Shown in pieces: positions 8,705 through 18,600 of a stretch of 44,353 nucleotides of DNA (position 1 is the stretch's first letter; every line of letters starts with the position of its first letter). The notes beneath the pieces are model-generated. The model saw nothing but the letters and a program-made list of their open reading frames with translations. It searched no databases and was not told the DNA's origin. The stretch spans positions 1 to 44,353 of the forward strand of contig DATIOF010000163.1 of NCBI GenBank assembly GCA_035473395.1, given 5' to 3'. Source of the DNA: AC-32 sp035473395 (lineage in GTDB: Bacteria; Actinomycetota; Thermoleophilia; Gaiellales; Gaiellaceae). The position numbers and the translations under genes are program-made.

Positions 8705-11700
8705 CTAGCTTGGAACCTTGGGCGTGGAGACCACGCCCAGCCGCGCCAGCAGGCCCCGCGCCTCGGCGGCTTCCGCCGATCCGTCGGCCCCGATGTGCGG
8801 CTTCAGCGCGCCGATCGCGTCGAGCGTCATCGCGAGCTCGTAGGTCTCGTCGGCCGCGCGTGCGAGCTCGAGGCTTTGCTCGAAGGCGGCCATCGCCTTC
8901 GCTTCGTGGCCGAGCTGCTGCAGGGCGTAGCCGCGGATGCGGTGGGCGAGCGCGTTCTGCAGCGAGCCTCCGCCGGACTCGCGGATCCTCGCCAGCGCGG
9001 CCTCGACTCCCTCGAGCGCCTCCTCGGGCTTCCGCGCCAGCACCGCCCACTCGGCGAGCCGAGCCTTCACCTCCTCGACGAGGCTCGCCGAGCTGATCTC
9101 CTCGGCGATCCCAAGCGCCTCGCTCAGGAGCCGGTGCGCTTCGTCGAGCTCACCGGCGCGTGCGGCGATCCGCCCGAGGTTCGAGAGCGCGTGCGTCAGC
9201 AGGAGGCGGTGGCCGGCGTTGGAGAACACCTCACGAGCCTCCTCCGCCAGCCCGGCCGCCGTGGTCAGGTAGCCCTGGTCGGACTTGACCTCGCCGATGT
9301 TGTTCGTGATCGTCGCCGCACCGACGACGTCGCCGATCCGCTCGCGTAGCGCCTTACTGCGGTCGTAGTGCTCGAGCGCCTGCTGCCAGCGGCCCTCGTA
9401 GTAGGCGTCGACACCGAGGTTGTTGAGCACGTTGGCCTGACCGAGCAGGTCGCCGAGCTCTTCGTAGATCGGCAGCGCGAGCCCGCGCAGCGCCGTCCGC
9501 TCGGGGCTGCGGTTCGAGATGTAGGCGAGGTGCATCAGGTAGTAGGCGTGCGCCAGCGCCGGCAGGTCGCCGACCTGCCCCGCCTCCTCCGCGACACGTT
9601 TGCACCAGCCCGCGCCGTCCACGAACTCGCCCTGCCGCACGCGCACGCCCGCGTAGGCGAGTCCTAGCTCGGAGCGCATGCGAATCTGCTCGTCCGGCTC
9701 GAGCTCGTCGAGCGAGCGCAGGCCGCGGTTGTACCAGCGCAGCGCTTCCGCGTAGCGTCCGAAGCGCTCGCGGATGACGCCTTCCTTGAGGAGCAGCCTC
9801 GGGTGCGAGACCAGCTCGCGCGCCTGCGAGTAGGCCTCCTCGGCGTCGGCGTAGAGACCGGCGAGCTCGCTGACGTCGCCGACCGCCTCCCAGACGCGCG
9901 CCAGCTCGGCCGGGTCGAGCTCGAGCTGCGGCGCGAGGTCGAGCGCGCGCCGGTAGAAGCCAGCCGCCTCGACGTTCGCGAACTTCGCCTGCGCGCGCTC
10001 CCCGGCGACCAGCGAGTAGCGGTAGCTCTTCTCGGCGTCGCCCGCGTGGAAGAAGTGGAGCGACAGCAGCTCGGCGAACTCGCCGCGCCCCTCGACTTCG
10101 AGCCGCTCGTACGCGCCGCCGACCTTCGCATGGAGCTCGCCGCGTCGCTTGTAGGAGAGGCCCTCGTAGGCCGCATCGCGGAAGAGGGCGTGGCGGAAGC
10201 GGAAGGCGCCTGGGGTGTACGGGTCGCGCTCGACGAACTCGCCCAGGCGGTCCCACGCCTCCGAGTCGGCGGAGGCCTCGGAGTCGTCGGCCAGCACCGC
10301 GCCGACGAGCTCGGCGCTGAAGGTCGCCCCGAGCACCGCCGCGTAGCGCAGAAGCGCGCGGTCGCCGGGCTCGAGCTTGTCGATCCTCGTGGCAACGACT
10401 GCCTCGACGCTCTCCGGCAGCGCCTCCTCCTCGGGCGCGCCGGACGAGGCGACGAGCTCCTGCAGGAAGAGCGGGTTGCCGCCGGCCCGCCCGGCGATCG
10501 CGGTCGCCTCGTGCTGGAGCAGGCCCTGTGCGGCGGCGGCACCGATCAGCGCCTGTGAGGCCTCCTCGTCGAGCGGCTGGAGCTGGATCGTCATTGCGGG
10601 AAGCGGGGGCACGCCGTCCGCCGCTGAGAAGCCGCCCTCCACCGGCCGGCGGGTCGCGCACACGAGCCAGGGCCGCGTCGAGACCTGCCCGCCGAGGTGC
10701 CGCAGGAACTCGGCCGACGCCTCGTCCATCCAGTGGACGTCCTCGATTACGAGCAGCGTCGGGCCTTCGAGCAGCTTGGCGAGCACCGATTCGACGACAC
10801 CATGCAGGCGGGCCCGGCGGAAGGCCGGCTGCAGCTCCTCGACCTCCTTGGTCGGCTCGACCTGGAGGTCGAGCGGCAGGGCGACGAGCGGCAGCCACGG
10901 GACGAGCTCGGGATCGAGGGCCGTCACGCGCTCCCGCAGGGCATCGGGCGCCGCGCCATTCTGCGGGAGCTCGAGCAGCGAGCGAAGCAGGCCGCGGAAG
11001 GCGAAGTACGGCGTCGAGGCCTCGTATTGCGCGCACGCGGTCGTCACCGAGAACAGGTCCGGGGCCTGGGCCTGGAGCTCCTCGACGAGCCGCGACTTGC
11101 CCATGCCGGGCTCGCCGATCAGCTCGACCAGGTTGCCGAAGCCCATCCGCACGGGCGCGAGCGCGGCGGAGAGGATCGTCAGCTCGCGCTCGCGGCCGAC
11201 GAACGGGAGCCGGCGCGCAGAGTCGCCAGCCGCCGTGCCGGAGACCGACACGACGTCGAACGCGGTTACCGGCTCGGCGATGCCCTTCAGCGCCAGCGGC
11301 TCGAGCTCGACCGTCTCGAAGGTGCTGCGCGAACGCTCGAGCAGGTCGACCGTCGTCAGCACCTGGCCGGGCTTCGCCTTGCCCATCAGCCGCGCCGCGA
11401 GGGCGGCCGTCTTGCCGAGGATCGTGTAGGTGCGCCGAAACCGGGCCCCGACCTCGCCCGCGAAGACGCGGCCGCGCGCGGTGCCGATTCGGAGCGGCAG
11501 CTCGCTGGACAGGTCGCCGATCCCGCGGGCGGCACGCAGGATGCGCTCCTCGTCCTCGCCGGCCGTCTCGGGCGCGCCGGCGACGAGGATCATCTTGCCG
11601 CCGTCGGCGTCGATGTCGGTCTCGAGGAACGTGACCCCGTGCTCGTCGGCGACCCGCTGGGCTCCGGTGACCAGCTCGTCGAGCACCGCAGCCACCCGCT

Positions 11701-12565
11701 CCGCCCCGGATTCGGCAAGCAACGCGTCGACGCCGCCGAAGTGCACGAACGCGACGGTCGCCTGGCGGTGCTCCGACTCGGCTCGGCCGTCCGCGACCAC
11801 CCGTCGGATCGGGCCAGGGACGCATGCCGCGAGGTCGATGCCCTCGAGCGGCGGCAGCGGCTCGATCCCGCCGCTCGCCCCGGGCGCGAGCTCCAGCAGT
11901 CGGCCGCCCTCCTTGGGCTCGCCGAGAACATCGGCAGGCAGCATCGCCGCGGTCTCCTCGCTGACGAGGATCTCTCCCGCCTCGGCCCCGGACTCCATCG
12001 CCACGGTTCGCGTGACACCGGGCCCTGTGAGCAGCAGTTCGCGGTGCGACGTGCCGACGAGGAAGAAGTCGTAGGTGTCCGCGTGGATGCCGACGTGCAT
12101 CTTCAGCTCGACCCGCCCGACCGAGGTCTGCGGCTGTCCGAGGTCGGACAGCGCCGTGCGCATCCCGTACGCGGCGTCGCAGGCGCGGGCCACATGGTCC
12201 TCGCCCGTGAAGAAGAGGAGCAGCGCGTCGCCGCCGAACTTGAGCAGCCCGCCGCCGGCGGCATAGGCGACGTCGAGCAGCCGCTCGAAGGTGCGGTTCA
12301 TCACCTCGGTCACCTCCTCGGCGCCGAGCTTCCCCTTCTGCGCGAGCCGCTCGTTCAGCGCGGTGAAGCCCGAGATGTCGACGAACGCGAGCGTTCCTTC
12401 GAGCCGGCGATGCCGCGCTTCGGGGTCGACGCGCAGCCAGTCGATCACCACGCGCGGCACGAATGGCGTCAGGTCGACGAACGATGAGCTGGTCTCAGGA
12501 ACCGCGTTCACAAAGCCCTCCGGCGCCTCCCTCGAAAACCCCTGCGCCGCTGACGATTGTCGCAT
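8705..12565 (-). CDS. Tandem class III cyclase-like / AAA (STAND-type) ATPase / TPR protein
   Basis: 1286 aa counted from the ATG at 12565; a TTG at 12574 would add three residues. Two cyclase-homology domains come first. Domain 1 (about 55-230) has both metal-binding Asps (FVDISGF, Asp63; KFGGDALL, Asp113) but lacks the Asn and Arg of the catalytic helix (VTRTVAME). Domain 2 (about 265-435) has His275 and Gly323 at the metal positions but keeps the Arg (LAARLMG, Arg392). An AAA/STAND ATPase follows, with Walker A GEPGMGKS (484-491) and Walker B-like LLVIEDVHWMDE. From about 830 to the end are TPR-like helical repeats. The architecture matches known large cyclase-AAA-TPR signalling proteins; whether it makes a cyclic nucleotide is not shown. 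It is divergent from the giant secreted protein gene. Confidence 0.88.
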   Translation of the reverse strand: MRQSSAAQGFSREAPEGFVNAVPETSSSFVDLTPFVPRVVIDWLRVDPEARHRRLEGTLAFVDISGFTALNERLAQKGKLGAEEVTEVMNRTFERLLDVAYAAGGGLLKFGGDALLLFFTGEDHVARACDAAYGMRTALSDLGQPQTSVGRVELKMHVGIHADTYDFFLVGTSHRELLLTGPGVTRTVAMESGAEAGEILVSEETAAMLPADVLGEPKEGGRLLELAPGASGGIEPLPPLEGIDLAACVPGPIRRVVADGRAESEHRQATVAFVHFGGVDALLAESGAERVAAVLDELVTGAQRVADEHGVTFLETDIDADGGKMILVAGAPETAGEDEERILRAARGIGDLSSELPLRIGTARGRVFAGEVGARFRRTYTILGKTAALAARLMGKAKPGQVLTTVDLLERSRSTFETVELEPLALKGIAEPVTAFDVVSVSGTAAGDSARRLPFVGRERELTILSAALAPVRMGFGNLVELIGEPGMGKSRLVEELQAQAPDLFSVTTACAQYEASTPYFAFRGLLRSLLELPQNGAAPDALRERVTALDPELVPWLPLVALPLDLQVEPTKEVEELQPAFRRARLHGVVESVLAKLLEGPTLLVIEDVHWMDEASAEFLRHLGGQVSTRPWLVCATRRPVEGGFSAADGVPPLPAMTIQLQPLDEEASQALIGAAAAQGLLQHEATAIAGRAGGNPLFLQELVASSGAPEEEALPESVEAVVATRIDKLEPGDRALLRYAAVLGATFSAELVGAVLADDSEASADSEAWDRLGEFVERDPYTPGAFRFRHALFRDAAYEGLSYKRRGELHAKVGGAYERLEVEGRGEFAELLSLHFFHAGDAEKSYRYSLVAGERAQAKFANVEAAGFYRRALDLAPQLELDPAELARVWEAVGDVSELAGLYADAEEAYSQARELVSHPRLLLKEGVIRERFGRYAEALRWYNRGLRSLDELEPDEQIRMRSELGLAYAGVRVRQGEFVDGAGWCKRVAEEAGQVGDLPALAHAYYLMHLAYISNRSPERTALRGLALPIYEELGDLLGQANVLNNLGVDAYYEGRWQQALEHYDRSKALRERIGDVVGAATITNNIGEVKSDQGYLTTAAGLAEEAREVFSNAGHRLLLTHALSNLGRIAARAGELDEAHRLLSEALGIAEEISSASLVEEVKARLAEWAVLARKPEEALEGVEAALARIRESGGGSLQNALAHRIRGYALQQLGHEAKAMAAFEQSLELARAADETYELAMTLDAIGALKPHIGADGSAEAAEARGLLARLGVVSTPKVPS

Positions 12566-12635
12566 GGTTGACAATCTCCGAGAACCGAGTCAGGGTGGAC
12601 GGCGAAGGAGCGACCGGGGGAAGGATCTAGGGGAA
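12566..12635. promoter_or_regulatory. Divergent intergenic region between cyclase/ATPase and giant secreted protein genes
   Basis: Only 70 bp separate the two chosen start codons, so both promoters must lie here or inside the opposite gene. On the leftward side GGAG stands 10 bases before the ATG at 12565. On the rightward side AAGGA (12621-12625) and AGGGG (12629-12633) precede the ATG at 12636. No strong -10/-35 pair is recognisable. Confidence 0.45.
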
Positions 12636-15600
12636 ATGGCTGCGGCCAAGCAGTGGGGAGCAAACCGGCGGCGACACGGGCTTCTGCTCGTTCTCGCGCT
12701 GCTCGTCCTCGCGGTCGCCGGGGGCGCACCGCATGCGTTCGCCGACCCCGTTCCGGCCCCAACCGTCCAGGTAACCGCCCCGACAGCGGGGTCGACCCTC
12801 TCGGGCGTCGTCACGGTCGCCGCGACGGCGTCGAGCTCGGTCGGGATCGACCGGGTCGAGTTCTCGTACTTCGACGGCAACACCGGTCACGAGGTCTCGC
12901 TCGGGACAGATACCTCCGCGCCGTACACGACGTGCTTCGACACGACCAAGGTTCCGAACACCGTTCCGGTCAACGGCAACCCGCTCAACGGCACGATCTA
13001 CGCGACGGCTTTCGACACGGGCGACGTCGCGCAGAGCACGAAGACCGGCAACGGGGTTGCCGTCGCCAACCCGGTCAGCGGCTCGGGCCAGCCGACCGGC
13101 GATTCGCTGCAGCCCTGCAGCGTCTCGATGCGGCTCGGCGTCGGGACCTCGAAGTCGGTCCCGGCGACGCTGCACCTCGACCCGCTGCCGCCGAAGGCGG
13201 ACATCCTGCTCGCGTTCGACACGACCGCCAGCATGGGCCAGGCGATCACCGACGCCAGGAACGACGCCAACTCGATCGTCGACCGGATCCAGGCCAAGAT
13301 CCCGGGAGCGCGCTTCGCGATCGCCGACTTCAAGGACTACCCGAGCGTCACCAACCTCGAGGGGCAACCGGTGCAAGGCTTCGGGGGCTTTCCCTTCGGC
13401 GGCGAGGGCGACTACCCGTGGCGCGTCGACCTGAACTTCGGCCAGCCGAGCCAGTGCGAGGCGCTGAGCGCCGTTCGCTGTGCGCTGGATTCGCTGAGCG
13501 CGAGTGGCGGCTCCGACACACCGGAGGCCTACAACCGGGCCTTTTACGAGGCGTATCACGACGACTCGCTCAGCTACCAGTCCGGCGCGCCGCGCTACAT
13601 GATCGTGCTCGGGGACTCGCTCCCCCATGACGCCGCCCTGAGCGATACCTTCGCGCCCGCCTGCCCGGCCACCGGGCCGACGGACCCGGGGCCCAACGCC
13701 ATTGCGGGCGACGGGGACGACCTCGCGACAGCCGCAACGCTGACCGAGCTCAAGAAGCACAACACGAACGTCTCCTTTGTGACCTACAACGACAACTCGA
13801 TCAGCGGGCTGCCGGTCGCCGCCTGCCAGGCGGAGCTCGCCAAGTTCACAGGGGGTACCGAGGTTTCGCGCGCGGACAGCGCGAGCCTCGCCGACGGGAT
13901 CGTCGGCCTGATCAACACCGCGGGCGCGCACGTCGATGCCATCGACCTGCAGGTGACCGGCTCGGGGCCCCCGGGTACGGAGATCGACCCGTCGTCGTGG
14001 GTCAGTTTCGCGCCACCGATCACCGGCCCGGCGGTCGCGCCGGTCGACATCAACGCCGACGAGACCGTCACCGTCCCGCAGAACGCGGTTCCGGGGACGT
14101 ACCACTTCACCGTGAACGCGATCGTCGACGGGGCTGCGCGGGCGACCCAGCAGGTGACTGTCACCGTCACGAACACCGGTGTCAGCGCGCTGCAGATGAC
14201 GGCCGACGAGACGTCGGTGCCGGCAGGGATCAAGAACCTGACGCTCGGCTCGGTTCCCACTTCGCGCCTCGCGATCCTCTCGCCTGATCCCAACTCGGGC
14301 CCGGCGGGCTCGACGGGGGCGGCCGGCTCGATCGGCACCGCGGGCTCGATCGGCACCGTCGGATCGATCGGGGCGGTCGGTTCGATCGGCGCCGCAGGCT
14401 CGATCGGCACGGCGGGCTCGATCGGCGCCGCCGGCTCGATCGGAGCGGTCGGCTCGATCGGCACCGCAGGCTCGATCACCGCCGGGTCGATCGGCCTCGC
14501 CACGATCGGAACGGCCGGGTCGATCGGCGCTGTGGGCTCGATCGACACCACGACGATCCCGAACGGCGGCGACGTCCTGAAGAAGATCACGCTCGCGCAG
14601 CTGCCGCTCGCCGGGGCGAGCTGGGCCGACATCCTCGCCGGCACCCCGCTCGTGGTGCAGCCGCTGCAGGCGATCAGCTTCTACGACATGGCCACCTACC
14701 CGACGCGCGGGTCCGACGGGAAGACGCCGTGGGAGCGCCTCGCCGCGCTGCCGCTAACGAAGGTTCCGTTTGTGACCAGCCTCTGGCGCGACGTCCCGCT
14801 CGGCGCGCTGTTCCTCGGCAACACGCCGCTCAACCAGGTGCCGCCGCCGCTCAAGCCCGACGGCACCCAGTACGCGAGCTGGAGCGCGGCGCTCGCCGAG
14901 AACGGCGGCAGCGCAGCCGGCGTCGACCCGTCGACGAACACGGTCTTCGGAGTCGCGATCGCCGGCCAGCTGGGGACCCAGGATCTCGGCTCGATCCGCG
15001 TCGGCTCGATCGGCGCCGCGGGCTCGATCGGGGCGGCCGGCTCGATCGGCGCCGCAGGCTCGATCGGCACGGTGGGCTCGATCAAGGCCTCCGCGCTCAA
15101 CCTTCGCTTCACGGGCCTCGGCAACGTGCCGCTGACCGCGGTCGCGGCGGGCATCGTCAACTGCGGCGGCACCTTCACGTGCCCGACCGGCTCGACCCTC
15201 GGCGACGCCTCCGCGGCCAATGCGATCCTGCCGGCGGTCACGCTCGCGGACGTCTTCAGCCACCTGCAGGCGCCGTACGACACCACGGTGACCGTCTCGA
15301 TCGGGCAGCTGATCCAGGCACTCCTCGTCGCCTCGGACTACCCGTGGGAGCAGATCCAGATCCAGGGTCTCCAGGACGTCGCGGACACGCTGCCTCACGT
15401 GCACTACCACGTGGACTTCGACCTGGTCTGCGGCGCGGCGACGACCTTCAGCGTCCACGTCAACCTGCCCGACGGCTTCTTCCCGGTCGCCGGGAGCTCG
15501 ACGTTCTCGTACGCGGGCGGCGCGCCGGTCGCGGCTGCCGATCCCGGCGGCACGCGGAACGAGCCCACCTGGTCGACCGTCCCGCCGGGGCCTTGCGACG

Positions 15601-18600
15601 AGGGCGGCGCGACGAAGCACGTCCGGCTCAACTTCGCGTCATACGCAGGGCTCGACCTCGGGAGCAAGACGTCCGACGTCTCGGTCACCGCGGCCGACAG
15701 CACCTATTCGCAGTCAAACCAGGCCCCGGTGCTGGTCACGCAGAACTGGGAGCCGAACGACGACTCCTCGACGGCCCCCACGATTGCGAAGAACGCGCTC
15801 GTCGTCGGCCACATCGCCACCGCGAACGACACCGACCTCTTCCGCTTCCCGCTCGACGGGCTCGCGCCCGGGACGAAGGTGACCGCCTTCCTCAAGGTGC
15901 CCAGCGACGGCACCGACCTCGACCTCGTGATCAACAAGCCGCCCGCGCCCGGCGTGCAGTCGAGCGGCGCGGCTGGCAGCATCGGCACGGCCGGCAGCAT
16001 CGCGATCGAGGACACGGGCTCGGGCCTCGACAACTCGCACGTCGCGTTGCAGCCCGACGCGCAGTCCGATGTGCACGCTGCCGCCATCGGCGCGGCCGGC
16101 TCGATCGGCACCGCCGGCTCGATCGGCACGGCGGGCAGCATCTCCGCCAACCGCGGCTCCGTGAATGAGGTGACCCAGATCGTCACCCACGGCGAGACCG
16201 GGTCCGCCGTGATCGGTATCAGCGGCTACAACAGCGCGTTCAGCGACAAGAACTACGTCCTGCGCGTGAAGGTGACGCCTCCGCCGGCGCAGCTGCCCTG
16301 CGACCCGGTCACCGGGCTGAACACCGCGACGCCGGGCACCCTGCCCGCCGTCACCTCGCTGCCGACGACCACCAAGGCGCTCTTCCTCGTCGACCGCCAG
16401 CGGATGGTCGGCCTCTACGGACAGACGAAGACGGATGCGCTCCTCAACGGCGGCGTCTCGTCCCCGCTCAGCCGGGTTGCGGCGATGGCCGGCGCGAGCG
16501 TGCTTCAGGTCGACGGCAATCCCGCCGTTCGCGCGGCCTACGCGACCTGGGACCAGAACCAGTGCAACCTCGAGAACGCCAACGCGGTCGTGCGCTCGAT
16601 CAACGATCTCGTCGGCACCTATCGCTCCCGCCTCCCCAACCTGAAGTTCATCGTGCTGCTCGGCACCGACCAGCTCGAGCCTTCGTGGCGGCAGGCCGAC
16701 CTGGCGGCCAGCGCGCCCGAGGTCGACGAGGCCAACGACCTCGCCTTCACGACGCGCGGCTTGACGAAGGGGAACGCGATCTATGCGACCGCGGCCCAGA
16801 ACGCGATCCTGACCGATGGCGCGTACGGCCACTTCACGCCGACCAACTGGCTCGGCCACGACATCCCGCTGCCGCAGATCAGCGTCTCGCGGATGGTCGA
16901 GACGCCGGACGACATCACCGCGCAGCTGAATCAGTTCCTGACGGTGAACGGCGTGCTGAACCCGCACACCGCGCTGACCACCGGCGACTCGTTCTTCAAC
17001 GACGGCGCCGCCGCGGCGGATGCCGCGCTGCGTTCGCAGTTCACGGGCCTCACCAGCACGTACCTGAACCCGGCGATCCTGCCGGCGACGCCGACCTGGA
17101 CTCATGCCGACCTGCTGTCGAACTTCTTCAACAAGAGCCCGGTGCCGGACATCAACGCAATCTGGGCGCACTACAGCCAGTGGCTTGCGCAGCCTGCCGG
17201 GTTGCCGGCGAGCTTCACGGAGGCTGACTTCGCGACGACCGGGGACCTCGACCCGACCGTCAATCCGAGCGCGCAGCCCGTGAACGGGCGCCTGCTGTTC
17301 ACCGTCGGCTGCCACAGCGGCCTGAACGTGCCGGACACCCTGCTTGCCCCAGGTTCCTCCCCGGACGTGCTGAAGCGCTTCCGCGACTGGGCGCAGAGCT
17401 ACGGTGCGGGCGCCGCGTCCGTCTACGTGGCGAACACCGGCTTCGGCTACGGCGACACCGACGTCGCCGACCTCTCAGAGCGGCTGTACGACCACTTCGC
17501 CAGCAACCTCAACTCCGGCGGCACCATCGGTGAGCAGTGGGTCCGTGCGCTCCACCAGTACTACTCGGAGCCCTCGAACTACGACGTCATCGACGAGAAG
17601 GTGATGATCGAGGCGAACATGTACGGCCTGCCGTTCTACGGCTTCGGCGGCACGCCGCAACACACGCCGCCGGCTGTCACGCCGCCGACGCACGCGGTCG
17701 AGAACGGCATCGACACTGCGCACCTGCCCGCGGCGAGCGGCTTCACGCTCGGGGCCACCCCCACCAGCGTTCCCGGTGCGTCGCTCTTCACCGATCCGCT
17801 CCACCCGGACGGTTCGACGTTCACTACCGGTGGCGCCCCCTGGACGATGGGAACCCTCTCGGTCTTCTACCGCCCGGCGCAGCCGACGATGTCTCGCGAG
17901 GTGACGGTGCCCGGAACGGTCGCGCACGGCGTCTGGGTGCGCAGCCTGACCACGCAGACGGTTCCGAACGTCAAGCCGTACAAGCCGTTCCCGCTCGTGC
18001 GCTCGTCGGCGGACAAGCCCCTCGTCGACTACCCGAACATCTTCTTCCCGGCGAGCGCGGCGACGATCAACCGCGACGTGGTGTTCGGCCAGCAGCACGA
18101 CAACGTCGTCGCCAACCTCGGCCGCTTCTTCCCGAACCAGTCGGGCGACCTGACCAAGGGCACGGAGCAGCTCGTCAGCTCGGTGGGGCTCGATGTCGGC
18201 TACTCGACCTCGAGCGACTACACGCCGCCGCTGATCACGCAGGTCGGCGCCGTCAAGACCGGCCCAGGCAGCTTCAGCGCGTTCGTGCGCGTCAACGACG
18301 ACTCGGGAGCGCCGCGCAGGGTCGCAGTGCTCTACAACACGGGCGCGGCGGTCTGGCAGGTGCTCGCGCTGAACAACGTGGGCGACAACCTCTGGACGGG
18401 CACGATCTCGACCGCGCCGACCGTCGACACGATCCAGCTCGACGCACAGGCTCAGGACACGGCCGGCAACGTCGGCTACAGCTTCAACAAGGCGGTCAAC
18501 TTCCAGTCGGTCGAGGACACCTCGAGCCCGTCGTTGTCGGTCGACGCGCCACTACCGGGCGGCGTCTTCATGCTTCACGAGCTCGTTCGCACGAACTTCG

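Noticed and set aside
12291..12635. N-terminal extension of the giant secreted protein frame
   Set aside because: It lies antisense inside the cyclase gene and would put about 115 residues before a clear signal peptide; the start at 12636 is better.
14307..16145. Repeat blocks considered as a CRISPR array
   Set aside because: The repeats are contiguous 18-bp in-frame coding units with no unique spacers and no cas genes.
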